DNA from: Craspedostauros australis
Lineage: Eukaryota > Bacillariophyta > Bacillariophyceae > Mastogloiales > Achnanthaceae
NCBI GenBank assembly: GCA_026770025.1
Contig: JAMXDE010000005.1
Span: 1,488,001-1,552,000 of the forward strand
Direction of reading: 5' to 3'
Length of the DNA stretch: 64,000 nt
Shown here one piece after another: positions 51,248-63,000 of the stretch. The notes under the pieces are model-generated. The model made no database searches, was not told where the DNA came from, and was given only the letters and a program-made list of their open reading frames with translations. Made by a program: the position numbers and the translations under genes. Every line of letters starts with the position of its first letter. Within the stretch, counting starts at the first letter, position 1.

Positions 51248-54200
51248 ATGGACGACCGCAAGCCACCACCAAGAAGCCCCGGCGATGACAAAGGACGCAT
51301 TGGCGTGATGGAGAAGGAAGACAACGATGGCGCCGCCAGTGTTTCTGACGACAGAAAGCCTGCAGCCCACCGCCGGGAGGTCCGCATCGGTCGATCCCGA
51401 GATAGACAACGCCGTAGCGGTGCACCGACCAGGACCAACTCTACCGCCGACGATGATGCCAAGGCAAAGGTCAGGGCTGGAGCGCAACGTGCTGCTGGTC
51501 TGCTCTCACCCAGCAGCGTGTCCTCCAACTCCAGCGGATTCTTCTCCCCCATTGGATCGGAGCAACGCAATACAATGCAGTTGCGAGTGTCAGGATCAGC
51601 ATCAGTCGTTCCGCCTCCGCCACTGCTGCGACCAGGAGCCGTGTCAGTTTCGGGCGTCGACGCATCAATGGAAGACATCGAAGCTTCCAATGCGTCCAAT
51701 GCAGCGTACACGATGTCGCAGAAGGTCGGGGCTATCCCTACGTCCCTCAGGACCACCGAGGCATCCATTGGCACACGGGCCGTCGCTGGCACAGGCATCC
51801 ACGAGAGGAGCAAGCTTGGATACCCCAGAGGCACGCGGTCGCCGCAACGGGGTTCCAATCCCAGCAGGGCCGCTATGCCCAATCGCAACTCAGATGAAAC
51901 GAAGGAGGAGGAGGATGATGAGGAACTATTGCAGCCAACGGATGACCCGCCTCAGACCGTCCCGAGCCAACCAGGCGCCACTTCAATTGTCGACAACTTG
52001 CGCCCGTCCACAGCCTCCACCTTCTCCACGGATCCATCTCACGCGCCACCGGTCTCGGAGGTGCGTCAGAATGCGCCTTCCGACGTCTCCGTCTTCACCA
52101 TGGACCACACCGAAGGCCTGTCCACGATCGCCACCCCCATCACAGCCCAGCTGGCTCCAACCGAGGAGGACGTGGCGGATCGTGTCAAGGAGCGTCTCGA
52201 GAAGGAGTTCGAGGAGCGCATGGAGGCGCAGGTACAGGAGCGCACGGAGGCGCAGATACAGGAGCGCATGCGCTTGGAGAAAACGCGCAATGGCGGCAGC
52301 ACTGTTGCGAGTGGCACAGTTGTCACCGCCGAAGCGGTGGAGGTCACTAAGGACGACGAAAACGGCAACTCCGGCAGTCAAAGCAGGCGCAGGAGGTCCA
52401 TTAGCTTCTTCGTTGCTTTGGTGTTGGCAGGGATCGGCACTGCAATCGGCGTGACACTGTCAGGTCGTAACTCCAACAACTCCTCCAATGCCGACAACGG
52501 ATCGCTCGTGACGTCGGCACCAACCGCAACTCCCATCGCATCATCGAGGCCGACCTTCACACCGCAGACCGCAGAATTCGACACGCTCGTAAATCGTCTG
52601 GCGCAGATACTGGAAGGTGAACCGGCAAACACCGGGCGCGACGTACTGGAGGACCGATCCACCACACAGTACAGAGCATTAGATTGGCTCGCAAATCAAG
52701 ACGTCGCAAAGATCGACCTGGCCTCCGCGCCCACATCCGAACTCCTCGAACGCTACGCACTCGCCGTTCTGTACTACACGACCGGAGGCGAGGACAAGTG
52801 GGGGAACAAATTCAATTTTCTTACCAACAGCAGCGTCTGCGAATGGGTTGGTGTCATTGCTGACAGTTTCAGCGGCATTGTTTCGTGTGACGAAGCTGGC
52901 AGGGTGACTGAAGCAAGGTTTGAGTCCAACTTCATGGCTGGCGCCATTCCGAAAGAGCTCTTCCTCCTCGAACAGCTCACCAGCTTGTACATCGTCAACA
53001 ACGTCATCACTGGAACAATGCCAACCGAAATTGGTCTATTATCAAACTTGATGGACCTCGCGATAGACTTCCTCCCAATGTCCGGCCCGATGCCCACGGA
53101 GATCGGCCGTCTGACCAACTTGACGGAAGCTCGATTTGGTAACATCGGTTTCACCGGCACGCTTCCGTCCGAGATTGGCAACCTACGACTACTTCAGTGG
53201 CTGGATATCTCCAGAAACTCCCTGACAGGCGCTTTGCCCACCGAGGTCGGTCAGATGCAAGCCCTGACCAACCTGCGGATCTTTCAGAACGGATTCAATG
53301 GGACAGTCCCAACCGAGTGGGGCCAGCTTACCAACCTGAAGAGTCTTGCTATGGAGAAAACCGAGTTGCAGGGCAACCTGAATCCAATCTTTTGCTCAGG
53401 CTCGCATCCCAACCTTTATGACTTCTACTCAGATTGCATTGCCACTGACGATGGTGGGATTCCAGCAGAAACGACATGTTTCTGCTGCTTGAACTGCTGC
53501 GACGCCATGGACAACTGCTGCAACACTGGGACAGAGTGTCCCATCTTGAATGTCGAGAAGATGGACAACATACTCGCCATATTGGAACCACATCTGCAGG
53601 GCGATCCAATCTTTACGGACCCGTGGGTGTTCAATGATATCGGAAGCCCGCAATACCGTGCCCTGTACTGGTTGGCAGATGTCGACAGCTTCGATCTCGA
53701 CCTCGCCAACACAACAGATGAGGTGGTCGTGGAGCGATACGCCTTGGTTGTGTTCTACTATGCCACTACCCTCTTTGGGCGTTGGAAAACGACTGCTCCT
53801 GTGCTGTTGCCTTCATCCGTTTGCGAATGGTGGAATGGGGAAGAAGGTATCCAATGCGACGCCGAGGGCTGCGTCACCTCCATCATCCTCTCAGACTCAA
53901 ACGTGGACGCTGACCAGCTTCCCTCCGAGATTGCTCTTTTCGAAAACTTGACCATCTTCGATTGCTCCGGCAATTTCATCTCGGGGTTCCTCCCGACAGA
54001 AATTGGAAAGCTGGCTTGGCTGGAGGAACTCAACCTCTCGTCTAACCTCATGTATGGCACGATCCCGACGGAATATGGAGACCTTTCGAGTCTCAGACTC
54101 CTCGATCTCAGCTCCAACTCCATCGAGGAGAAAATCCCATCAGAGCTCGGGAAGTTGTTGGCACTGGAGGAGCTCTACCTCAACAACAATGAGCTCACAG

Positions 54201-54502
54201 GCGCGTTGCCATTCGAAATTGGTGATCTGTCCCAGCTTGGTGCCATCTCCGTTTCAGTAAACTCCATCAACGGGGAGGTCCCGCCCCAATGGGGGAATCT
54301 GACGAATTTGCACAGCCTTGAATTGGAGAACAATTCGATCACGGGCAACCTCACCGATGTGTTCTGCGATGGATCATTCCAATTCTCTTTGTTTAGTTCA
54401 GACTGCAAGGAACCGGACGACGGCATCCTGCCTCCGGAGACCGAGTGTGCATGCTGCACACAGTGTTGCGACCGAGATGACGTCTGCATCCCTAGGGAGT
54501 GA
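51248..54502 (+). CDS. Single-pass membrane leucine-rich repeat protein
   Basis: 1,084 residues. A long Ser/Pro/acidic N-terminal region (1-300) with a Glu/Arg coiled-coil segment (VKERLEKEFEERMEAQVQER, near 310-340) precedes one transmembrane helix (SISFFVALVLAGIGTAIGVTL, about 384-404). A Ser/Thr-rich stalk leads to two tandem LRR modules. Each begins with a YALxVxYY...SVCEW cap, continues with LRR units of plant type (LxxLxLSxNxLxGxIPTEIG) and ends in a Cys cluster (CFCCLNCCDAMDNCC near 745-757; CACCTQCCDRDDVC at the C-terminus). With no N-terminal signal peptide, it is probably type II: cytosolic N-terminus, extracellular LRRs. There is no kinase domain. Such two-module LRR proteins are expanded in diatoms; roles in sensing or adhesion are inferred. 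The ATG at 51248 is the first in frame. Inverted repeats flank the gene. Confidence 0.9.
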   Translation: MDDRKPPPRSPGDDKGRIGVMEKEDNDGAASVSDDRKPAAHRREVRIGRSRDRQRRSGAPTRTNSTADDDAKAKVRAGAQRAAGLLSPSSVSSNSSGFFSPIGSEQRNTMQLRVSGSASVVPPPPLLRPGAVSVSGVDASMEDIEASNASNAAYTMSQKVGAIPTSLRTTEASIGTRAVAGTGIHERSKLGYPRGTRSPQRGSNPSRAAMPNRNSDETKEEEDDEELLQPTDDPPQTVPSQPGATSIVDNLRPSTASTFSTDPSHAPPVSEVRQNAPSDVSVFTMDHTEGLSTIATPITAQLAPTEEDVADRVKERLEKEFEERMEAQVQERTEAQIQERMRLEKTRNGGSTVASGTVVTAEAVEVTKDDENGNSGSQSRRRRSISFFVALVLAGIGTAIGVTLSGRNSNNSSNADNGSLVTSAPTATPIASSRPTFTPQTAEFDTLVNRLAQILEGEPANTGRDVLEDRSTTQYRALDWLANQDVAKIDLASAPTSELLERYALAVLYYTTGGEDKWGNKFNFLTNSSVCEWVGVIADSFSGIVSCDEAGRVTEARFESNFMAGAIPKELFLLEQLTSLYIVNNVITGTMPTEIGLLSNLMDLAIDFLPMSGPMPTEIGRLTNLTEARFGNIGFTGTLPSEIGNLRLLQWLDISRNSLTGALPTEVGQMQALTNLRIFQNGFNGTVPTEWGQLTNLKSLAMEKTELQGNLNPIFCSGSHPNLYDFYSDCIATDDGGIPAETTCFCCLNCCDAMDNCCNTGTECPILNVEKMDNILAILEPHLQGDPIFTDPWVFNDIGSPQYRALYWLADVDSFDLDLANTTDEVVVERYALVVFYYATTLFGRWKTTAPVLLPSSVCEWWNGEEGIQCDAEGCVTSIILSDSNVDADQLPSEIALFENLTIFDCSGNFISGFLPTEIGKLAWLEELNLSSNLMYGTIPTEYGDLSSLRLLDLSSNSIEEKIPSELGKLLALEELYLNNNELTGALPFEIGDLSQLGAISVSVNSINGEVPPQWGNLTNLHSLELENNSITGNLTDVFCDGSFQFSLFSSDCKEPDDGILPPETECACCTQCCDRDDVCIPRE

Positions 54503-54611
54503 CGAGCGGTGGAGCGTACAAGTGGGGGCAAGTTGGAGGAGACGGGGAAGACCGCTCAACAAGCTTCCTCCCATGATCGACTCGCAGCACTTTGCTCTGT
54601 GGCATGTCATT

Positions 54612-54895
54612 ACATAGGACCCACTTGAGTGATGGGACCTGCAGTCGGTCCTGGGAGGGTGGCAAGTCATGGAGCTTTCGACCAAACAACTCACATCTTC
54701 ATAAACTAGATAAAAATATAAGATTCTTAGTGGACGCATATTTTGCTTGATGTCTTATTTAATTTTTGTGGACCTTTGTATATTTACGGTCCTCTTGGTC
54801 GAATATGCACGTTGCTCCGTGACGACACAAACACATTTATTGGTTTGTCCGATGCAAACAAAGCAATGTGCGCAGACACGTTCGGGAAAGAATTG
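54612..54895 (-). repeat. About 285-bp dispersed repeat, copy 2 (inverted)
   Basis: Reverse complement of copy 1 at roughly 80% identity by eye, starting 110 bp after the LRR stop. Its frame equivalent to LSDGTCS is interrupted by stops. Confidence 0.8.
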
Positions 54896-55200
54896 TTTTG
54901 GCGGGTTGCGCACGGAATTTGACGTTTCAGCGACGTCATCGTTTGACCTGTCCGAAGACACTCTCTTCGCCAATAGACGTTATTACACGTTATGCTCCAC
55001 GTTCAAATTTGGCCCCGTCACATGTCGCAAATCTCCTCACGTTTCGGCACAGAATCAGCCTTTGCTTCTCTTCGGTGGTGTGCTGTGCTTGTTGCATGTT
55101 CATGCAGTGTTTGTATCATCACCTCCTTGCCTTCCTCCTGCTCAGTTCACTTCCATCACTAGTAGTCTTCTCCATCTACCCATCAGTACCAATCAGCGTC

Positions 55201-55724
55201 ATGCTCGTCTCTACCTCGAAAACTGCATCCAAACACGCCAATCCTTCCCCCTCCAAGAAGCAACGTTTGCCATCCTCTCGATCCGTACACCCCTTTCCAT
55301 CGGATCCAATTGATCGCAAGGAACTCTTTGCGCATTTGCTTCTGACAAGTTGTTGCCTCCATTGGATATGGATGGCAAGCAGCACATTCCGGCATCTACA
55401 ACAGACAAGCTCTTGCCTCCTGTACTCAAAGGCGCAACTTTCGACGACGGGTGTGACATTGAAATCCTAACGATGAACCGAATTGCACGCTCTAGGAAAA
55501 ACGCATCCAACACAACGAACACAACAATTCTCCAACCACCGACGAACGCGAACAGCGCTGACGCGGAGATCGTGCCTCCACAACACACAACAGCAGAAGA
55601 GGAGGAACTTGTGCTACAACAAGAAGAAAACGCAACATTGGAGCGAATTGAGTTGATGGAACAAAATGTGAGGACACCATTGCTGGAACGAGTCAGAGCA
55701 GCAATGGAGGGACTAAATAAATAG
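55201..55724 (+). pseudogene. Small hypothetical gene with an apparent frame change
   Basis: An ATG at 55201 opens a basic, Ser/Pro/Lys-rich start (SKTASKHANPSPSKKQR). Near 55340 the coding-like signal moves to another frame: KLLPPLDMDGKQHIP, then an internal echo DKLLPPVLKG, then an acidic Gln/Glu-rich helix to a TAG at 55722. Either a small frameshift or an unseen short intron separates the two halves. Composition suggests a nuclear disordered protein. Product not recognised, and it may not be expressed. Confidence 0.35.
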
Positions 55725-55837
55725 ATTTAGCATGACATTGACGTCGACAATTCTGCTTTTTGCGATACCAGCGAAGGCACCAAGACACTGAATCTGGCCG
55801 TAGTGCGCTAGTCGTGTCTAGATGAGCGCAAAATCGA

Positions 55838-56003
55838 TGGGTCCATAAAAATCAAAATGAGGCCTTAGGGCAAAATCTACGTCCGTGGTGCAGCTTATAA
55901 TCTTATCTAGTTTATGATTATGTGAGTGATTCGGTTGAAAGCCTCGTAGGCTGCTGGCACCCCAGGACTGACTGCAGATTCCGTCACTCAACAGGGTCCC
56001 AGG
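55838..56003 (+). repeat. Dispersed repeat, partial copy 3
   Basis: Same orientation as copy 1, covering its right half: GGTCCATAAAA, CTAGTTTATGATTATGTGAG, CTGACTGCAG, GTCACTCAA. The minus-strand frame conserved with copy 1 reads LSDGICSQSW...FQPNHSHNHKL. Confidence 0.75.
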
Positions 56004-56200
56004 CTGTTTACAATAACGTTGATGTTGATATTTATTACCATAAGAAAGCGAGAACATAGCATGGCATAGCACCATTGTGTCTGCAGCGCATTCCACTCTG
56101 TAAGTATTGCTGACCGTCCAGTGTGAGTTCATCCAATAGTCCTTGTACGGTTGGGTGAGAAGGTGCAAGCATGTCGTATCGCAGCACGTGCCGTCGCGAT

Positions 56201-58885
56201 TTACAGGATGACACATGCTGGAGTGTCTTCGGTCTCCACGAGCCATTCCGAATCCTTCTTCTCGATCTCCAGCTCATCTGTTGACAATGGTTCGGCGGCA
56301 ACCTCCACGGTCTTGGCCTCCTTGCGCAGGATGGTGTAGCCACGCATCCTCGTGATTTCGCTTTCGCCGTCCTCCTGCGGGTCGAACTTCCAGCCTTCGT
56401 TCTTCACGACGAGATCACGGATGACGGCCTCCTCGCCACGATCGACATCGACGACGAGGGCACCATCCAGGTCCAGGCTTTCGATGATGACGCCAGGTCC
56501 CCTCACGACGAGGGTGGATCTTGCGCTGATCTTGACCTTGCGAGGAGTTGGGAACTTGAGCTTGTACTCTCCTGGGCAGCAAGCGAAGTCTGGCTTCAGC
56601 ACGATGGCCGGGCCAGGCGTGACCTTGATTCCGTTGTACTCCACAGGCTCGGCATCCTCCACCTCGCAGCCGATGGCACGCATGAACTGACGTTGTGCTG
56701 CGTACTGATCGGCCTCACCGCTGGCGGCACATCCTGGATGGACGCCCTTCTCCTGGAGCTTGCAGCCGTCCTCGACGCTGTTCTTGACTGGGGAGAAGCA
56801 AAGGTCGGCTGCCAGCTGGGTGAAGCCGACCTTGGAGGTCTCCTCCTTCTCGAGGACCGTGGGGAAGTCCTGCATCATGCATTCGAGGCGCGTTGGCTTC
56901 TTGAAGATGGTCTTAGCTTCGTCCTTGTATTTTGGGTTGACGAAGTCTGGCATGACACCCTCCGTTCTCTCCAGAACTTCGTTGTACTCCTTGAGGCGGA
57001 ACAGCAACTGGTTGATGTTGCCTGGGAATGGTGAGAATCCCGTCTTCTCATCATTGACATCGCCGTCCTTGAATTCTTCGGTCCCCCGGAGCATCGGATC
57101 GAGCTGGTTGTATTCGACGTTGATGGTTCTGTGGGCACGGGCGTAAACGTTTGGTGTGTGTGTTTGCGCACATATCGCAAAAATAATGATGTTGTGTCAG
57201 TATGGGCAAATGAGGGCAGTTTGGCGCATACCGTGTCCGTGCGAACAATATAAAATGCATCCTGTTCGATATCATCAACCGCAACCGACGAGACACCATC
57301 TGACGGCATCAGAAGATTCGACTGCGTCGTTCAATGACTCAGAAAAAGGTTATGCTTCATGAGAAGGAAACCTCAGAAGTGATGTGGTGTGTTTTTCATC
57401 ATTGCCATTGAACGAGAAGTAGGGGTAGAAACAACGCTGGCAAGCACATACGCAATCCACAATATAAGTGCTTCGCATGACGCATCAACTCACCTCTCCT
57501 CCTTGGTCTCGCTGTTGATGAGCTTGGCGATGCCACCGACGGCCTGCTTGGCCTTGCGCGGAATGGCAAGGGAGTTCATGATGAAGTCATTGCGGACGGA
57601 GACACCCAGCATGAGCGCCAGACTGTGGAATGCAAGTCCGTTCGTGTCCTGGAACATGACGACCCATCGCGTGTCATGCATTTCCTCCCACTTCTTCGTG
57701 ACGCCGCTCTTGTAGAGCAGGGAATGGATGTCGCCGTGGCCGTGCGGCTTCGTGACGAGCTTGAAGGGATTCTTTGGATCGACCGCGAACTTGGCGTCGT
57801 TGTCTTCCAGCGCGGGCACGCCCTGTCCTTGCTCGACAAGGGTGATCTGTTTCGCCTTCAATCCGAAACATCTGTGCTTGCTGAGCAGCTCCTCGGTTCC
57901 CTTCTTGGTGTCGTTGGAGACCATGATGCACAGTGGGAGCAGACGCTTGTCGGCGCATTTCTTTTGCACGGCTTTGATGTACTCGCAGTAGTACTGAAGG
58001 TACGTCGTGCCTGTGGTGATCTCTGTTGGCAGACCGATCTGCACATCGCATGATATTGAGAGATTGAAATGAAGAGGGGGGAGTTGTTGGTTGGTTGGTT
58101 TGTGAAATTGGTGAGCATTGGCACAAATACAAACTGTGCAGATCCAAAACACATACTCGTACTCAATGCCACCTCCAATCGAATTGTCTCCAATCGATCG
58201 CTTACCTTTGCACCGCTGTATCCCAAACGCTCTCCGAGCCCTCCAGCGACCAGGACAAAGCCGCAGTGTCCAAGCTGCTTGATTCCGGTCTTTTCTGTGC
58301 TGTAGAATTGCTTGGTGCCGAGTTCGAAAGCCTGTCCTGAGGGGACGCTTGGGTTCCAGTCCTTCATTGGGTTTTCACCGGCCTTGCTGGCTGTGGTTCA
58401 TCCAGAAGGAGAGCATGGTTGGTTGGAAAGGCACGAGGCAACACAAGTACAGCGTAAGTGTAATGCAACGAAGAATGATGGCGACTCACAGGAAAGATGA
58501 GGTTGGTGCAGATTCGCACAAGACAAGTGATTATTGCGCATAAAGTATACGCGCAATAATGCTCCACACGCACAGCAATGCAAATGATGATTGCCAACTC
58601 ACCTCCCAGCAACTTCTTCGCCTTGAGGATGTATTCCTTCAATCCGCCAGGGTAAGATTCATCCAGCTGCACGAGCTGCTGCGTCATGGCTCGGATGGGT
58701 CCCGGCTTGGCCCGATCGTTCATGGCAGCCACCCATCCTTCGAACAGATGCTTCTGTCCCAGCTCTTTCGAGCACAGCTGGCGGATCAGGGCGCGTTCCT
58801 TCTCGTCCGGCACGAAGAAGAGGATGGCATCATTGAGCTCCTTCGTCACGTCCTCCTTTAGTTCGTCCTTGGCTTGGTCCGTCAT
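56201..58885 (-). CDS. USP: UDP-sugar pyrophosphorylase
   Basis: Four exons: 58603-58885, 58206-58390, 57494-58038, 56201-57128. Introns of 212, 167 and 365 bp all have GT-AG ends and consistent phase; about 646 residues. The enzyme (EC 2.7.7.64) makes UDP-sugars from UTP and various sugar-1-phosphates in the cytosol, feeding polysaccharide and glycoprotein synthesis. The nucleotide-binding loop is VLVAGGLGERLGYSGAK (about 140-156). Also present are IGLPTEITTGTTYLQYYCEY, LVEQGQGVPAL, KPHGHGDIHSLLY, VVMFQDTNGLAFH, then INVEYNQLDPMLR, GFSPFPGNINQLLF and FPTPRKVKISARSTLVV. It is slightly longer than plant USP (about 615). The ATG at 58885 gives MTDQAKDELKEDV. No targeting peptide is evident. Confidence 0.92.
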
Positions 58886-60022
58886 GGTGATTGTCTGGAG
58901 TGTTGGCTGCGTTGGGCACTTGAATGGATCTTGTGCGTGGTTCGAATCTTGCCCTCTCTGCGTTGGTTGGGCTTCTTGTTCGTTGCTGTGTGTTGCGATC
59001 TTGCTTCGATCTCGATGTGAATGACTAAGCTTGTTGGTCGTTGTGCTGCGACTACTCCAGAGTATGTATAATAGGAGCGTACCACACAATGCAATCCCAA
59101 TTCAATACTCCATTAGTGCTGCAGAGTCATGCCACAGATCCGAACAAATAATGTTCTCCAATTTGGCGACGAAAGATTTTGGTGCGTCTGCGGTTGGCCG
59201 TTCAGATGGTCATCGTCATCGCCATCGTCAACCTGTTCTTCCTTCTTCCGTGTTTCGTTCCTCCCAAACCGGTGCGTTGGGAGTTCTGCAGGTTCGCTGA
59301 GCGTTGAATATGCGTTATCGAATTTGTTCCGATGAGTCCAGCGAAGATACCTTTTGTGGAAGGAATGATCCCCATCATGGCACTAATATATTTTATTCAG
59401 CCTTGGATAGAAATAATATGAACATGAATATCGTAAAACTACTAAGGAGAGGTTCGAAATCATGGCGACAGGCGCCGAAGATGTCGCAACACTCATCTGG
59501 ATGATGTCGCGAGCTCATCGAATACCCATCACCATCACCATCACCAACCAAAGATACCAACAAGAGAGCAACACACAAAGAGACAGAATTGGTTTCGTGG
59601 ACCTTCTTCGGTGTTGATGGCTGCCACATCGCAAAAGAACGAAGAGAGAAAGAACGAAAAGCGAACAGGAGACACAAAGGCATCGAAGAACCTCTCTCTG
59701 GAGGAGCGCACAAGCAGACAGAGAGCAAAGATCCAAGCTTCCTTTGGTAGAATATTCTGTATTCCGGATTCTGAGAACTCCAAGGAGGACTGCCAGGGTC
59801 GTACTCTGCCACAATTGCATTCAAGGAACCAGCCTCCTTTCATAACATCGCATCGAATCGCATTGGATTGCATTGCATCGAATCGCAACAATGAAGACGA
59901 TGATGGCAATGACAATGACAATGGCAATGACAATGGAGAAGACGATGACCAGGACGGGATCTATCAATGTCAATGGCGGAATGGATGGTCCTGCAACGTT
60001 GCGACCTACTGCACGCAACAGA
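58886..60022. other. Divergent intergenic region between USP and lipase genes
   Basis: Holds the USP promoter and the lipase leader. At 59891-59960 ATGACA/ATGGCA repeats create several extra in-frame ATGs upstream of the preferred lipase start. No other gene seen. Confidence 0.55.
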
Positions 60023-63000
60023 ATGCGGTCGTCGACCATGGCGTTGCTGCTTGCATTCATGCTGGCATTGGCGCACCCATCCAAAGCGTGGTCCTTCTCG
60101 TCATTGCAGACCCGAACGCCATGGTTGTCCAAACATCATCCTCGTCACAACGCTGATCATCCATTGCATGCCTCCGTCACTCCATCCAATAATCCCGCCC
60201 ATCCCTTTCGCCGCAAGCCACCGTCGCAACAACCGCACCACCATGAAGCTTCATCCGATGAGTCTTCCAAAGGACGGGTGCGAACTGGCCGCACATGGCG
60301 CGATCTCTTTTCGTTGAGCCTGAATGGAGAAAGGAATGATGCTGCGCTGGGTTCATCAGGAGCTGACGACAGAGTCCTTGGCCGTCAGCTTGATGGTAGG
60401 AGAGCTAGCACCGGTGGAAACAACAACAACAATAAGAACAACAATGATGATGATGATGATGATGACGACGACGACGAGAACAACAGCAGAGGCAGATCAA
60501 GGAAGGAGGACGAAGCCGAATTCGCCAGCTGGCTGGAAGGCTTATCAGTGTGGCCACGATTGCCGAACACAGGGAATAACAATGCGAGGGAAGGCGATGT
60601 TGTCGCAGCGGGCGACAAACGAAACGATGTACCGCAAAGCCAAGGAACACCTTCTCTCTCGTCGTCGACGGAAAAGGCAAAATCCATTGGCTCATCCAAT
60701 CCCCCGACCCAGAGCAAACCGAAGCAGCAGCAGCAGCAGAAACAATCTGACGAGGAAGCCAAGTCTCGGACCCAGTTCAGGAGCATGAATCCATTGAGCA
60801 ACCTCATCCGATTCGAGGCTTTGTTGGAGATGGCGGAGAGCATCATCAATGGCACCGAGACAGTATCGGCGTCAAAGCTGCCGGAGTCCATCGAAATGCA
60901 AACACTTGCCCAGGGCACCAAGGATCTCACCGAGCTGGAGGAGAGCCTCAAAGCTGAATCCAAACTCGATCCCAACCAAAGGCTCACGGATGCAAGGCGG
61001 ATCCAGGATCTTTTGCTTTGGGAGAAGATCGTGGAGTCCCTTCCAAGAAATTTTGTGGCCGGCGGCTCATCATCGACGTCATCACCGTCACCATCACCAT
61101 CATCACCACCATCAACAACATCTCCACCGCCAACAGCAACGAAAACAGCGACCACACAAGAAGGTGGAGAAGCCGATACCCCTGTTGATCAATCAACCAC
61201 CTTCACGGATATGGCGAAAGAAATCACTGGTGAGTTAACGACCGGTATCGAGCGCGGAGCCAGCAGCGAACAACTGCGGCAACAACGAGATGGAAAGACG
61301 GAAGCGAAAGGATCGGGTGCGTACAACATCACCAAGGTCACAGAGAACGTGCTCAAGGATGCCACGGCACGCATGGAGTACCTCGTGGCGGAAGCCTCCA
61401 CGGTGCCTGGGAATGTGCAAGACATCGTAGCGCAGGCCAGCAGGGCCTTCAAAACCAACCAGGTGGAAGACCTGGTGAAGGTCGTCGGGCGCATCGCGTC
61501 GGAACAGGGCCTCGACGTGCGTGAGGCAACGGAAAGCGCCAAAGAAGTGACTCGGTCGGCGGCTCGGATAGTTGCAATCGCCAATGGTGTGTTCGCTGCA
61601 GGTTATGCGAGGAATGCGGATGACGAGCAGAGAGACACCGATCAGCAACAGCAGCAGCAACAGCCGCTATCCGATTCAGAGGTTCGTCCATTGTTTCATG
61701 ATTTCAAATCTGTGCAAACCGTCTCGACTACATTGCAGCAACCAGTCATCATGAAAGGAGCGGAGATGGGATCCTTGTCCGGAGCCATCTACGAGTACCT
61801 CCCTGATGCTTTCGACAGGCTCGGGCATTCGCTGGTCGCCAATGGAACGGTGGCGGATGTTGCGTGGATGGTGACCGACTCCCTCGCGACGCAGACCGAC
61901 TTCTACCCCCAGGATGGCACGCAATCTTCGGCCAGCTCGAACACCGACACATTGAGATCAGCACCGATCATGGTGCGGACAATCACGATTCGGGGATTCG
62001 ATGCCTCGGACGAGACGGTGGACAGAGAACGGTTGCTCAACAACATTTGCAGTGCAGCACCCGTGATCATGGACGACGGCAAGCCCAGCGTCGTGTTCCA
62101 TAGCGGCTTACTGGGCATCGCCCGCGAGGTGAAGAAGGAAGTGGAGAAGTACATCGATTTCACTTGCGAGCAGCACAAGATTGTGTTGAATGGGCATTCC
62201 ATCGGCGGATCGCTGTCCCTCCTCGTCCTGCTCATGTTGGCCAACGAACGTGGTCCGTCATTCGTCAAGAACAAGATCCTGCGCGTGTACACGTACGGAT
62301 CGCCGCCGATCGCGAGCTATCGCCCTGGTTCGAACGCGATCAATGGCGATCGCAACGGCGTCTCCGACCTTGACACCAACATGAACAAAGACGGAGAGGC
62401 CAATCGCAACATCAAGAAAAAGATCAAGAGCAATAGCAGAAGCATGCTCAACGTCAATGGAAACGAGGAGAAGACTGCAATGGTGGCAACTTCGGAGGTT
62501 GCGATAGAAGATCGGAGCGAATTCACTCGCAAGCAGCGTCCAACGCGCGAAAGCGATTTCTACAAATGCGACATCCTCAGATACTTCGGACTGCCATCGA
62601 ACATCGTGTATGGCTACGTCCAACCATGGGTAAGTGCTGCATCGCAATGGGCGTGCTTGTGATCATATCATCTGTTGTTCTATGACTTCCGATGCGCGAT
62701 GGCACATGCATGAATCAATTGGCCATCGCATCAAGCAACGCAGCACAACACGGCACGGCACGACACGACACAAGCCAACGCACTGTCTCAATTTTCACCT
62801 TGAATGCACTTGCAATGATCCTTTTCCTTTTGTGTTCCTACATTGCCGAACAACCCACATCCTCAAGCACAGGACCCCATCGTTCGTTTCATGACGGAGC
62901 ACGATGCGTTGTATCCGCTGGTTGATGATCTGGGCGCGGACGGCGTGACGCTGTACGCCAACGGTCCTCGCCGCAGCCTTCGATTGATTACACGAACGAT

